A stretch of 43,087 nucleotides of DNA from Planctomycetota bacterium (lineage in GTDB: Bacteria > Planctomycetota > Phycisphaerae > SM23-33), in contig JAJRYB010000126.1 in NCBI GenBank assembly GCA_024275995.1, positions 1 to 43,087 of the forward strand. The letters are read 5' to 3'. The number at the start of each line of letters is the position of its first letter. Position 1 is the stretch's first letter. The notes below the pieces were generated by a model. The model ran no database searches. It saw only the letters and a program-made list of their open reading frames with translations, and was not told where the DNA came from. The position numbers and the translations under genes were made by a program. Below, piece after piece: positions 33,141 to 42,025 of this stretch.

Positions 33141-35246
33141 ATGGAACCGCTGGACGCTGTTTTCAATCCCCAGAGTGTAGCCGTGATGGGCGTCACGGCG
33201 ACTTCCGGAACGGTCCCGTATGACATCTTCAACAATATCCTCGATTCCGGATACAAGGGCGTGGTCTATCCCGTCGCCCCCGGAAAGCGCAGCATCCACG
33301 GCGTCAAGGCGTACCGATACCTGACGGACATTTCCGATGACGTTGACCTTGCAGTCATCGTCTATCCCGCCAACGTCTGCTTGCGTGCACTGGATCACTG
33401 CGCCGAAAAGGGTGTCCGCGGCGTGATAATGATCTCCGCGGGTTTTCGCGAGGTCGGGCCAGAAGGCGTCGAGCGCGAGCGGCAGGTGCAGGAAATCTGC
33501 CGGAAAAACGGTATATCACTGATCGGCCCGAATTGCCTGGGCGTAATCAACACCGATCCGAAAACGGTGCTGAACGCTTCGTTCGCCCGGAAAATGCCTG
33601 CCGAGGGAAGAATCGCCTTCCTCAGCCAGTCCGGCGCCCTGTGCACGGCGGTGCTCGATTACGCTCGCGGGAAGAAGATCGGGTTCTCGAAGTTCGTCAG
33701 TTTCGGAAACAAGGCCGGCGTTACGGAAATCGAGCTGCTGGATTACCTTCACCGGGATTCGGAAACCGACGTTATTCTTTTATACCTGGAGGAGCTTCGC
33801 GACGGTCGCGGTCTGATCGAAGCCGCCCGGCGAATCACTCGCGGCGAAAATGCCAAGCCGATTCTCGCGATAAAATCCGGCCGGACCCCGCAGGGAGCTT
33901 CCGCGGCGTCCAGTCACACCGGCTCGCTCGCCGGGGAAGACGCCATCTGCGAGGCGGTCTTCCAGCAGGCGGGTATTATCCGAGTGGACGGGATCGAGGA
34001 GATGTTCGATTCGGCCATCCTGATGACCAACCAGCCCATGCCCGCGGGAAAGCGATTGGCGATTGTCACCAACGCCGGAGGTCCGGGAGTTATGGCGACC
34101 GACGCGGCGGTCAGCGTCGGACTGGAAATCCCGACGTTCGAGCCTGAGACAACCGAGAAGCTCAAGGCTGCTCTTCCCGCGGCTGCGAATATCAAAAATC
34201 CCGTCGACGTGATCGGCGATGCGCGCAGCGATCGCTACAACTCCGCACTGGACGCCGTTCTCCAGGACTCGAACGTGGACGAGGCGCTTGTTATCCTCAC
34301 GCCGCAGTCCATGACGGACATAGACGATATCGCGCGAGGAATCGTCGAGGTCCACGGGCGGACGAACAAGCTGATCGCCTGTTCGTTCATGGGCGCTTAC
34401 GACGTGCAAACGGGCATCGACATCCTCCAGGCGGATGGAATACCGCATTACATTCTCCCCGAATGGGCGTGCGGCGCGATGGCCGACGTGGAACGCTTCC
34501 GTCAGTGGCGACAGAGCGCCGTCGGTGAAGCGACGAAACTACCGGTGGACGCCGCGGCGGCGAAGGAAATTATCGACGGCGCGCCCGCGGGATATCTCAG
34601 CGAAGAGAAGTCCCTGGCGGTTCTGGACGCCTACGGCCTGCCTGTCCCGACGCACAAGCTCTGTCACAACGTGGACGAGGCGGTCGCCTTCGCCGGCGAA
34701 ATCGGGTTCCCCGTCGTTCTTCGCGTGGTGAGCCCGCAGATCGTCCACAAGTTCGACGTGAAAGGTGTGGTGCTGAATCTCGCCGACGCGGACGCCGTGC
34801 GAAGCGCCTACGACGCCATGATGAAGAGCATCTCCGAGAACCTTCCCTACGCGGAAATTACCGGCGTGATCGTACGGGGAATGATTCCCCCCGGACACGA
34901 GGTAATCCTCGGCGCCAAGCGGGACGAGGTGTTCGGACCGATACTGATGTTCGGGCTGGGCGGCATATTTGTGGAGGTCCTCAAGGACGTTACGTTCGCA
35001 CTGGCGCCGATCGACGCCGGACGCGCGCACCGCATGGTGCGAGACATCAAGGCCTTCACCATGCTTGAGGGCGCTCGCGGAACCGAGAAGGCGGACGTAG
35101 CCGGCATCGAGGAGGCAATGATACGCCTCGGCCAGCTCGTGACGGACTTCGAGCGGATTTCGGAACTGGACATTAACCCGCTGATCGCCATATCGGAAAA
35201 AGATGGGAATGCCATCGCCGACGTGAGAATCAGAATAAGCGAGTAG
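33141..35246 (+). CDS. ADP-forming acyl-CoA synthetase, fused alpha and beta subunits
   Basis: 701 residues from the ATG at 33141, which has AAGGA seven bases upstream; in-frame starts at 33075, 33090 and a TTG at 33111 are possible. The CoA-binding domain begins near residue 5 (FNPQSVAVMGVTATSGTVPY). The succinyl-CoA-synthetase-like part contains the phospho-His loop SSHTGSLAGED with His259. The C-terminal 220 residues form the ATP-grasp beta subunit (PVVLRVVSPQIVHKFDVKG, MFGLGGIFVEVLKDV). Such enzymes interconvert acyl-CoA plus ADP and phosphate with acid plus ATP. The acyl group is undetermined. It sits between the DRE-TIM and second ACP genes. Confidence 0.92.
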   Translation: MEPLDAVFNPQSVAVMGVTATSGTVPYDIFNNILDSGYKGVVYPVAPGKRSIHGVKAYRYLTDISDDVDLAVIVYPANVCLRALDHCAEKGVRGVIMISAGFREVGPEGVERERQVQEICRKNGISLIGPNCLGVINTDPKTVLNASFARKMPAEGRIAFLSQSGALCTAVLDYARGKKIGFSKFVSFGNKAGVTEIELLDYLHRDSETDVILLYLEELRDGRGLIEAARRITRGENAKPILAIKSGRTPQGASAASSHTGSLAGEDAICEAVFQQAGIIRVDGIEEMFDSAILMTNQPMPAGKRLAIVTNAGGPGVMATDAAVSVGLEIPTFEPETTEKLKAALPAAANIKNPVDVIGDARSDRYNSALDAVLQDSNVDEALVILTPQSMTDIDDIARGIVEVHGRTNKLIACSFMGAYDVQTGIDILQADGIPHYILPEWACGAMADVERFRQWRQSAVGEATKLPVDAAAAKEIIDGAPAGYLSEEKSLAVLDAYGLPVPTHKLCHNVDEAVAFAGEIGFPVVLRVVSPQIVHKFDVKGVVLNLADADAVRSAYDAMMKSISENLPYAEITGVIVRGMIPPGHEVILGAKRDEVFGPILMFGLGGIFVEVLKDVTFALAPIDAGRAHRMVRDIKAFTMLEGARGTEKADVAGIEEAMIRLGQLVTDFERISELDINPLIAISEKDGNAIADVRIRISE

Positions 35247-35287
35247 CGCGAACTTCTATGACGCGCTGACAATGGAGAAATGATTCG

Positions 35288-35533
35288 ATGGAAAAGAGCG
35301 AAATTCAGGAACGTGTTGTAAAGGTCGTTTGCGATGTGCTGCACATCGACGCGGACATGGTCACGCCGGAGGCGAACTTCGTGTTCGACCTTGGCGCCGA
35401 GAGCACGCAGAGCATCCAGCTCATAGCAGCGTTCGAAGAGGAGTTTGATATCGAGATGGACGAGGAGGCGGCGCTTTCGGTCGATACGGTCGGCGGCGCG
35501 ATCGACTTCATCGATAAATGCCTGGGTGCGTGA
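35288..35533 (+). CDS. Acyl carrier protein (second paralogue)
   Basis: 81 residues. The phosphopantetheine site is in DLGAESTQSIQL, with the attachment Ser after Glu, and FEEEFDIEMDEE follows. It is clearly homologous to the ACP at 31365 (about 45% identical by eye), so the two are paralogues from duplication or a related pair. GGAG lies ten bases before the ATG. It begins 42 bases after the synthetase gene and appears to close the operon; a small hairpin GCACC...GGTGC (35572-35589) downstream could end transcription. It may receive or donate an acyl group in the same pathway. Confidence 0.9.
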   Translation: MEKSEIQERVVKVVCDVLHIDADMVTPEANFVFDLGAESTQSIQLIAAFEEEFDIEMDEEAALSVDTVGGAIDFIDKCLGA

Positions 35534-35606
35534 GAAAAACGTGACCTGCCCATCCAGGCTGTGAGCGGCACGCACCATGCACGCGGTGCAGGTGATAAAA
35601 ATTTTC

Positions 35607-35635
35607 TTGACCCGTAGCGTCGTTTTTGGTTTAAT
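35607..35635 (+). promoter_or_regulatory. Sigma70-type promoter of the metY-metXW unit
   Basis: TTGACC (35607-35612), 17 bases, then TTTAAT (35630-35635). Spacing is ideal and each box differs from the consensus by one base. The expected transcription start is about 35642, directly at the 5' end of the SAM riboswitch, which supports both calls. Confidence 0.8.
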
Positions 35636-35640
35636 GTTTC

Positions 35641-35757
35641 CGGCATCAAGAGTGCGTGAGGGTACTGGCCCGATGATCGCACGGCAACCTGTCCGGGTGG
35701 CTTTCAAGCCCCGAAAGGATAAGGTGCCACAGCCAGCCTGGTGTGGAGCGATGTGGC
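35641..35757 (+). promoter_or_regulatory. SAM riboswitch (SAM-I clan) upstream of metY
   Basis: The conserved core is visible in order: ATCAAGAG (35645), GAGGGTACTGGCCCGATG (35658 on), ACGGCAACC (35681 on), and AAGGTGCCACAGCCAGC (35721 on). These match the SAM-I clan core sequence. CATC at its 5' end can pair with GATG at 35750-35753 as a short P1. The 406-base gap 35534-35939 contains promoter, riboswitch and about 180 bases of leader. Two simple hairpins follow (ATCGT...ACGAT near 35803, TGCGC...GCGCA at 35865-35878), but neither has a U-tract, so the expression platform is unclear; translational or other control is possible. It should sense SAM and switch off metY and metXW. Assignment to SAM-I rather than SAM-I/IV is not settled. 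Confidence 0.85.
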
Positions 35758-35939
35758 CCGCGTGTAGAGCGGTTTTGGGCAAGCTGGGATCTGGGCTTCC
35801 CCGATCGTCGGCACGATTCATTCTCCCACGGGACGGCCGTAGTGTATTCGGCTCTTGATTCCAGTGCGCCCGTGCGCAAAGGCGCTCGGGCAGAGGCTTT
35901 ATGCGGTGATGGTTTCCGCGGAAATGGAAAGGATCGATC

Positions 35940-37244
35940 ATGGCGGATGAGCAGACGTATCGACTTGGGACACTGGCGCTGCACGCCGGACAGGAACCGG
36001 ACCCGACCACCGGAGCACGGGCGGTTCCGATCTACGCTACGGTGGCGTACAACTTCAAGGATACCGATCACGCCGCGAATCTTTTCGCGCTGAAGGAGTT
36101 CGGGAATATCTACTCCCGCCTGATGAACCCCACCTGCGACGTGTTGGAAAAACGCCTCGCAGCACTGGACGGCGGGGTAGGGGGGTTGGCGTTCGCCAGC
36201 GGACAGGCGGCGATAAGCGCAGCGGTGCTTACGCTCGCCGGAGCCGGACAGAATATCGTCTCATCGACGAGCCTGTACGGCGGAACATGGACACTCTTCA
36301 CCCAGACGTTCAAAAAAATCGGTATCGAGGTCAGATTTTTCGATCCCGGAAAGCCGGAAGACATCGCCGGACTCATCGACGACAACACGCGATGCGTCTA
36401 CCTGGAGACCAGCGGAAACCCGAAGAACGACGTGCCCGATTTCCGCAGGATCTCCGACATCGCCCACTCGCACGGGCTTCCGGTTCTCTGCGATAATACG
36501 GTCCTGACGCCCGTGCTCTTCAGGCCGATCGAGCACGGTATCGACATCGTGGTCTATTCCACCACGAAGTACCTCGGCGGGCACGGGGTGCACATCGGAG
36601 GGGTGATCGTCGATTCGGGCAACTTCCAATGGGCGGATAACCCGGACAAGTGGCCGCAGTTCTGCGCTCCGGACGACGCCTACCACGGCATGGTGTTTAC
36701 CGAGGCGCTCAAGCCGATCGGTAATATTGCGTACATCGTGTACGTTCGCACGCATATTTTGCGTGACATGGGTGGCTGCATGAGCCCGTTCGCGGCGTTC
36801 CTGTTCCTGCTGGGAATCGAGACGCTGCATTTGAGGATGCAGCGCCACTGCGAAAACGCCCTGGAACTTGCGAAATGGCTCGAAGGGCACGATTGCGTCC
36901 AGTGGGTCAACTACGCCGGACTGGAGAGCAGCCCACACTACGCCAACGGGCAAAAATACCTGCCTAACGGCGTTGGAGCGATCATCGGTTTCGGAATAAA
37001 GGGAGGAAAGGAAGCCGGTGTGAAGTTCATCAACAGCACGAAGCTCGCCAGCCATCTGGCCAACATCGGCGATGCCAAGACGCTGGTGATACACCCAGCC
37101 TCGACGACTCACCAGCAACTCACAGAGGAAGAACAGGCCGCGACGGGCGTTACGGACGAGTATGTTCGCCTCTGCGTCGGTATCGAAGACGTCGAGGATA
37201 TCAGAGAGGATATTGAGCAGGCGCTGCGCGCGTCACAAACGTAG
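35940..37244 (+). CDS. metY: O-acetylhomoserine sulfhydrylase
   Basis: 434 residues, typical length. PLP-dependent enzyme of the Cys/Met-metabolism family that makes homocysteine from O-acetylhomoserine and sulfide. [20 protein letters not shown] is the usual start, [11 protein letters not shown] and [10 protein letters not shown] are conserved PLP-pocket segments, and [11 protein letters not shown] carries the PLP Lys210. Direct sulfhydrylation is supported by the next gene, MetX-MetW, which supplies O-acetylhomoserine. AAAGGA precedes the ATG. Transcription comes from the promoter at 35607, under the SAM riboswitch. A cystathionine gamma-synthase role is less likely given length and the MetY-like motifs. 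Confidence 0.94.
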   Translation: MADEQTYRLGTLALHAGQEPDPTTGARAVPIYATVAYNFKDTDHAANLFALKEFGNIYSRLMNPTCDVLEKRLAALDGGVGGLAFASGQAAISAAVLTLAGAGQNIVSSTSLYGGTWTLFTQTFKKIGIEVRFFDPGKPEDIAGLIDDNTRCVYLETSGNPKNDVPDFRRISDIAHSHGLPVLCDNTVLTPVLFRPIEHGIDIVVYSTTKYLGGHGVHIGGVIVDSGNFQWADNPDKWPQFCAPDDAYHGMVFTEALKPIGNIAYIVYVRTHILRDMGGCMSPFAAFLFLLGIETLHLRMQRHCENALELAKWLEGHDCVQWVNYAGLESSPHYANGQKYLPNGVGAIIGFGIKGGKEAGVKFINSTKLASHLANIGDAKTLVIHPASTTHQQLTEEEQAATGVTDEYVRLCVGIEDVEDIREDIEQALRASQT

Positions 37245-37261
37245 AACTTTTAACAGAATGA

Positions 37262-37404
37262 GCCACAAAGGGCACAAAGGACAGAAAGAGAAAACGCGAA
37301 TCAAAGTTTTTCTTTGTGTTGCTCTGTGGTCTTTGTGGCAAAAATTCTTCTTGTTACGGGTTCTTGGATTTGTTTCGGATTTCGATGTTCGAGATTCGTA
37401 TTTT
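37262..37404. repeat. Inverted-repeat element plus heptamer-like run
   Basis: Left arm GCCACAAAGGGCACAAAGGA (37262-37281, continuing to 37294) and right arm TTTGTGTTGCTCTGTGGTC onward (to 37339) are imperfect inverted copies: read in reverse complement, the right arm begins GCCACAAAGACCACAGAGC. A run of heptamer-like units TTTCGGA TTTCGAT then GTTCGAG ATTCGTA follows (about 37373-37400). The element fills the gap between metY and metXW, which are presumably cotranscribed. Confidence 0.72.
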
Positions 37405-37421
37405 GACCGTAGTGGAGCGAC

Positions 37422-39227
37422 ATGACGGATGATATCTTCGACAGCAGCGATAGCGTTCGTAGCGCCAGGGAGTTGAAGTACGCCCAGACGATGACGCTGG
37501 ACGAACCGCTCACTCTGGAGTTGGGCGGCTGCCTGCGCGACGTTCGCGTAGCTTACGAGACGTATGGCCGACTTAACGAGGCCCGCGATAACGCGGTGCT
37601 TATCGTTCATGCGATCAGCGGCGATTCACACGTCGCGCGGCACGGGCCGTCGGACGATCCGGGCTGGTGGGACATTCTCGTCGGTCCCGGAAAGTGCGTC
37701 GATACGGACGAGTTCTTCGTGATCTCGCCGAACATACTGGGGGGCTGTCGCGGAACGACCGGTCCGAACAGCATCAACCCGGATACGTCCAGACCCTACG
37801 GGAGGGATTTTCCCACCATAACGATCGGCGACATGGTGGAGCTTCAGAGGCGCATGATCGACCAGTTGGGCATAGAGAAACTCCACGCCGTCATGGGCGG
37901 GTCGATGGGCGGCCACCAGGTACTATGCTGGGCGACGAAGTACCCCGACCGCCTGCGCGGCGCTGTTGCGCTGGCGACCTCGCCGCGCCTTACCAGCCAG
38001 GCGCTGGCGTTCGACGTCGTCGGGCGAAACGCGATTCAGCACGACCCGTACTTCAACGACGGGCAGTATTACGATTCCGACGCCGGCCCGGACGTCGGGC
38101 TTGCGATCGCCAGAATGATCGGGCATATCACGTACGTTTCCCGCGAGGCGATGCACAAAAAGTTCGAGCAGACACGACTCGAACCACGAGAGGTGCCTAC
38201 CGCCTTCGAGAAAAAATTCTCCGTCGGATCGTACCTCGGATACCAGGGCGATAAGTTCGTAGAGCGTTTCGACGCAAACAGTTACATTGCCTTGTCGCTG
38301 GCGATGGACCTGTTCGATTTGGGTGATTCGGACGATTGTCTCGCCGAGAAGTTGGCTGTGAGTAAATGCCGCTGGCTGATCGTTAGTTTTTCGAGCGATT
38401 GGCTGTTTCCACCGGAACAGTCACGACAACTCGTCGACGCGCTCATCGCGAAGGACAAGCCGGTCAGCTACTGCAACGTGCACAGCAATTGCGGACATGA
38501 CGCGTTCCTGCTGCCAGACGAGCTGGACAGCTACGGCGAGCTGATCCGTGCGTTCCTGTCGAACCTCGACGGAAGCGCCCCCGGCGACGCCGCGACGCCG
38601 TCGCGCCCCCAGCCCCGTTCGACGAGCATCTTCCACATGGAGCGTCTGGATTACGATCGCATCATGGAGTTGATTCCACCCGGCGTGTCGGTCCTGGACC
38701 TGGGCTGCGGAAACGGCGAGCTTCTATCGCGCCTTTCCGAACGCGGGCACGAACGCCTGATAGGTCTGGAGATCGACGAAAAGTGTGTGCTCTCGTGCGT
38801 GCGGCGCGGGTTGAACGTGGTCCACGCCGACCTTAACGACGGGCTGGCGGCCTTCGGCGACGGGCAGTTCGACCTGGTCGTTCTTTCGAGAACGCTCCAG
38901 GCGGTCAATGACGTCGAGGGCATTGTGCAGGGCATCCTTCGCATCGGGAACCGCTGCGTCGTGAGCTTTCCCAACTTCGGGTATCAAAAACTGCGCGACA
39001 TGCTCTACAAGCAGGGGCGGGCGCCTTCCTCGACCGGAGTGCTGCACCACCAATGGTACAACTCGCCGAACATCCGGTTCTTCACCCTTGCCGACTTCGA
39101 GGACTTCTGCCGCGAGAAGGGCGTCAAAATCCACAAGCGAATAGGCCTGGACACCGAAGCCGCCGTCGAGGTGCACGACGATCCGAATCGAAACGCCGAT
39201 ATCGCGATATTCGTGATCAGCAAATAG
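37422..39227 (+). CDS. metXW: Bifunctional homoserine O-acetyltransferase MetX fused to MetW
   Basis: 601 residues. Residues 1-385 are MetX, an alpha/beta hydrolase that acetylates homoserine: nucleophile Ser161 in GGSMGGHQ, Asp326 in SSDWLFPP and His359 in NCGHDAFL form the triad. After a short linker (DGSAPGDAATPSRPQPR), residues about 405-601 are MetW, a SAM-methyltransferase-fold protein (LDLGCGNGELL, 425-435; FDLVVLSRTLQAVND). MetW is a partner of MetX in many bacteria, usually as a separate gene. There is one continuous frame with no stop, so this is a true fusion. GGAG precedes the ATG by about five bases. It lies downstream of metY and the SAM riboswitch. Confidence 0.93.
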   Translation: MTDDIFDSSDSVRSARELKYAQTMTLDEPLTLELGGCLRDVRVAYETYGRLNEARDNAVLIVHAISGDSHVARHGPSDDPGWWDILVGPGKCVDTDEFFVISPNILGGCRGTTGPNSINPDTSRPYGRDFPTITIGDMVELQRRMIDQLGIEKLHAVMGGSMGGHQVLCWATKYPDRLRGAVALATSPRLTSQALAFDVVGRNAIQHDPYFNDGQYYDSDAGPDVGLAIARMIGHITYVSREAMHKKFEQTRLEPREVPTAFEKKFSVGSYLGYQGDKFVERFDANSYIALSLAMDLFDLGDSDDCLAEKLAVSKCRWLIVSFSSDWLFPPEQSRQLVDALIAKDKPVSYCNVHSNCGHDAFLLPDELDSYGELIRAFLSNLDGSAPGDAATPSRPQPRSTSIFHMERLDYDRIMELIPPGVSVLDLGCGNGELLSRLSERGHERLIGLEIDEKCVLSCVRRGLNVVHADLNDGLAAFGDGQFDLVVLSRTLQAVNDVEGIVQGILRIGNRCVVSFPNFGYQKLRDMLYKQGRAPSSTGVLHHQWYNSPNIRFFTLADFEDFCREKGVKIHKRIGLDTEAAVEVHDDPNRNADIAIFVISK

Positions 39228-39333
39228 AATTCGCGACGACGCCAGGCGGAAGAATACCCGCTTGCAACCCAAATCGAGGTTGTGAAACAGTCTCTGGAAC
39301 CCGGCAGGAGAAATCGGTAATATCTCTACCCCC

Positions 39334-40584
39334 ATGCGAGCGATTTATTACAACGTCAATCCGCTAGGCTGGATTACGTGCAAGTGGCTGAGGCACATCT
39401 GGCCGGGATGTCTGCTCAGTTCGTTGAACGGTCTTACCCTTCGAGATACCGAAAGGCCGTCCCTTCCGGGCGACGATTGGACTCTCGTCCGAACCGCCAT
39501 GGGCGGAATATGCGGCACGGACCTGGCGCTTCTCGCGCAGAAGCAGCCGCCCGATTCCATCCTCCAGGCGTTCGGATCCATGCCGATGGGTTTCGGACAC
39601 GAGAACGTCGCCGTGGTGGAGGAGGTCGGGTCCGCAGTTGACCCCTCGTGGCGCGGCCGGAGAGTCTGCGTCGAGCCGACGCTGTGCTGCACCGTTCGCG
39701 GAATCGACCCGCCGTGTCCAAGGTGCGCCGCCGGCCAGTTCGGCGCGTGCGAAAAGTTCGCCGATCCCGCAACCGGTGCGGCAGGCCTTCCTCCGGGTAC
39801 GAGCATAGGTTACAACGCCGCGACCGGAGGGGCGTATGGGGAGTTTTTCCTGGCCCACGAAAGCCAACTCGTCGGCGTTCCGGACGAACTTTCCGACGAG
39901 CAGGCGGTGCTTACCGATCCGCTGGCGTGCAGCCTGCACGCCGTGATGCGAACCGACGTCTCCCAAGCGCGGCGCGTCCTTGTCTACGGCGCGGGCGTGC
40001 TTGGGCTGGGCGTGACAACGGCACTGCGGGCTATCGGATACCGCGGACGCATCGACGTGCTGGACATACAATCGTACCTCCAACCACTCGCCAGGGCGTT
40101 CGGCGCGGACGATTTCCTCATACTTCCGCGGAGGACGTCCGAGAGGTTCGCTTTCATCGCCGAGAGAACCGGTGGAACGGTTCAACGGGCGCGGTTCGGA
40201 AACTACATGCTCTCCGGCGGATACGATGTCACGTTCGACTGCGTCGGGGCAGTCGCCTCGCTGAACGAATCTCTGCGCTGGACCCGCTCGCGCGGACAGA
40301 TGATGATGGTGGGTACCGGGCACGGCCGGGGCGTGGACCTGACGCCCGTCTGGTTTACGGAATTGAATATGCTGGGCGCGTACGGAAGACAGATCGAAAA
40401 TTACGACGGGCGGCGCGTCGGAACGTATCAACTCGTCCACGATTTTATGCGGGACGGAAAATTGCAGACCGATGGAATGTTGACGCACACGTTCGCCCTG
40501 GGCGATTATAAGAAGGCGTTCGCTACGGCGATGCACAAGGCGGCGCACCTGGCGTTGAAGGTCGCGCTGGATTTCCGAAACTAG
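39334..40584 (+). CDS. Zinc-dependent alcohol dehydrogenase-family oxidoreductase
   Basis: 416 residues, medium-chain dehydrogenase fold. GGICGTD (57-63) supplies the catalytic Cys, GFGHENV the His-Glu pair, and a cysteine-rich stretch CCTVRGIDPPCPRC plus CEKF the structural zinc site. The nucleotide-binding fold follows at VLVYGAGVLGLGVTTAL. The Cys spacing and 416-residue length are longer than in simple ADHs. Substrate unknown. The ATG at 39334 has AGGAG about 22 bases upstream, too far to be ideal. The 106-base gap before it holds a small CAACC...GGTTG hairpin (39265-39282) without a T-run. purE begins eight bases after its stop, so the two are probably cotranscribed, but a shared pathway is not evident. 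Confidence 0.85.
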   Translation: MRAIYYNVNPLGWITCKWLRHIWPGCLLSSLNGLTLRDTERPSLPGDDWTLVRTAMGGICGTDLALLAQKQPPDSILQAFGSMPMGFGHENVAVVEEVGSAVDPSWRGRRVCVEPTLCCTVRGIDPPCPRCAAGQFGACEKFADPATGAAGLPPGTSIGYNAATGGAYGEFFLAHESQLVGVPDELSDEQAVLTDPLACSLHAVMRTDVSQARRVLVYGAGVLGLGVTTALRAIGYRGRIDVLDIQSYLQPLARAFGADDFLILPRRTSERFAFIAERTGGTVQRARFGNYMLSGGYDVTFDCVGAVASLNESLRWTRSRGQMMMVGTGHGRGVDLTPVWFTELNMLGAYGRQIENYDGRRVGTYQLVHDFMRDGKLQTDGMLTHTFALGDYKKAFATAMHKAAHLALKVALDFRN

Positions 40585-40592
40585 AAAGCGAG

Positions 40593-41105
40593 ATGAAAAT
40601 GGCGAAAAGAAAAGCGATTGTCGGCGTGGTGATGGGAAGCGACAGCGACTTTGCGATCATGCTCAAGTGTGTCGCGAGGCTGGAGGAGTTCGGGATACCG
40701 TTCGAGGTTCGCGTGATTTCGGCGCATCGCACGCCGGACGAGGCCCACGCCTACGCCACCGGCGCCCAGAAACGCGGGTTGAAGGTCATCATCGCCGCCG
40801 CCGGGATGAGCGCCGCATTGTCTGGAGTTCTTGCTGCCGGGACCACGCTTCCCGTCATCGGCGTACCGATAAACAGCGGACCGCTGAACGGCGTGGACGC
40901 GGCGCTGAGCACCATGCAGATGCCGCCCGGGATTCCGGTGGGGTGCATGGCGATAGGATCTGCCGGCGCGACGAATGCAGGCATCTACGCAGCCCAGATT
41001 CTAGGCGCCTCCAACGCGAAGATCGCGGCGGCGTTGAAACGCTTCAAAAAGGCGCAGGCGAGATCCGTCGAGCGCAAAGACGCCGAGATTCAGAAGAAAC
41101 TCTGA
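40593..41105 (+). CDS. purE: N5-carboxyaminoimidazole ribonucleotide mutase / AIR carboxylase, PurE family
   Basis: 170 residues, normal length. The start is the ATG at 40593 or 40599. Conserved GVVMGSDSDFAIM (11-23), SAHRTPDEA and GVPINSGPLNGVDAALS, then TMQMPPGIPVG and GSAGATNAGIYAAQIL identify PurE. The segment that reads AAHLPG in bacterial class I enzymes is here SAALSG, the form of class II enzymes (AGRSNALSG in Treponema), while the rest follows class I. The His is therefore replaced. Class I isomerises N5-CAIR made by PurK; class II carboxylates AIR directly. No purK is present. Eight bases after the dehydrogenase gene. Confidence 0.92.
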   Translation: MKMAKRKAIVGVVMGSDSDFAIMLKCVARLEEFGIPFEVRVISAHRTPDEAHAYATGAQKRGLKVIIAAAGMSAALSGVLAAGTTLPVIGVPINSGPLNGVDAALSTMQMPPGIPVGCMAIGSAGATNAGIYAAQILGASNAKIAAALKRFKKAQARSVERKDAEIQKKL

Positions 41106-41160
41106 GACGCCGATAAAACGCCACGTTCCGTCATGCAGCCTCTTCCATCGAGGGATGGCG

Positions 41161-42000
41161 ATGGTCTGGATATTCCTGCTGATAAATCTTTCCGTTCTCG
41201 TCGCGTCCTCCGGCGTTCGGTACAACATGTTCGGCCTGGCCGAGGCAGTGTCCGCGGAGGTATTGGTCGTAGTTCCGATCATCGCGCTGCTCTGCTCGGC
41301 GATACTCGTCTTCAAGGCGATCAGGCATCGCGCCCGGCCGAGGTTGACCGCTTTCAGCGAGTTGATGTTGGTGTTCCCGGCCTTCTTCGCCTTCGAGTGG
41401 TTATTCCTGCCGGCGTACCGATGGCGAGTGGTGGACTGGCTCGTCATAACGGCGCTGCTCGTCCTGATCGCATTGATGATGTATCGCGACCGGAGGAACT
41501 TTGGCGAATGGGGCGTCACCGGAAGGAACTTCCTCCCCGCCCTCAGAAAGCTCGCATTGCCGACGATGGCGATGGTCGCCGTTCCAATCGCGATGGTCCC
41601 CGTCGTCGGAACGGATTTCGAATTGTCGCGTCTCGCAGGGGCGATGCTGTATCCCCTTTACGCGCTGGGGCAATTGCTCATCTTCCAGGTGTTCCTCGTG
41701 CGAAGGCTGCGACGAATCAGCGATTCGGACCTGGCGGTCATCCTTGTTTCCGCGGCCATCTTTGCGATGCTCCACTGGCCTAACGGGCCCGTCATGATCG
41801 CCTGTTTTCTCGCCGCTCTCGTCTGGACGTGGGTTTATCTGCGCCGGCCCGACGTCTTGGCCCTCGCCCTTTCGATGGGGATAGCAGCCGCAACCTTCGT
41901 TACCGTGCTGCCGCGCGATTTCACGCAGCACATGCGCACCGGTCCGATCTACGTGCAGAGGATTCTGGATGCCGACGCGCCGGCGCCGCCGGACCGTTGA
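41161..42000 (+). CDS. Polytopic membrane protein, possible degenerate CPBP family
   Basis: 279 residues from the ATG at 41161, which has GAGGG six bases upstream; a second ATG at 41155 directly follows that site. About seven or eight membrane helices. QLLIFQVFLVRRLRR near 180-195 lies where CPBP intramembrane proteases have EExxxR, but Glu-Glu is missing; IFAMLHWPN near 203 keeps the FxxxH motif, and the third motif's His is a Met (LALSMGIA). The fold may be CPBP without protease activity, or the likeness may be chance. The gene is convergent with the GspB-like gene (25 bases between stops) and 55 bases after purE. Confidence 0.65.
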   Translation: MVWIFLLINLSVLVASSGVRYNMFGLAEAVSAEVLVVVPIIALLCSAILVFKAIRHRARPRLTAFSELMLVFPAFFAFEWLFLPAYRWRVVDWLVITALLVLIALMMYRDRRNFGEWGVTGRNFLPALRKLALPTMAMVAVPIAMVPVVGTDFELSRLAGAMLYPLYALGQLLIFQVFLVRRLRRISDSDLAVILVSAAIFAMLHWPNGPVMIACFLAALVWTWVYLRRPDVLALALSMGIAAATFVTVLPRDFTQHMRTGPIYVQRILDADAPAPPDR

Positions 42001-42025
42001 ACGTGGAAGGGGCGGTCCCGGTCCG

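Noticed and set aside
36110-37118. Minus-strand open frames opposite metY
   Set aside because: They are shadows of a gene with an intact PLP site and normal length.
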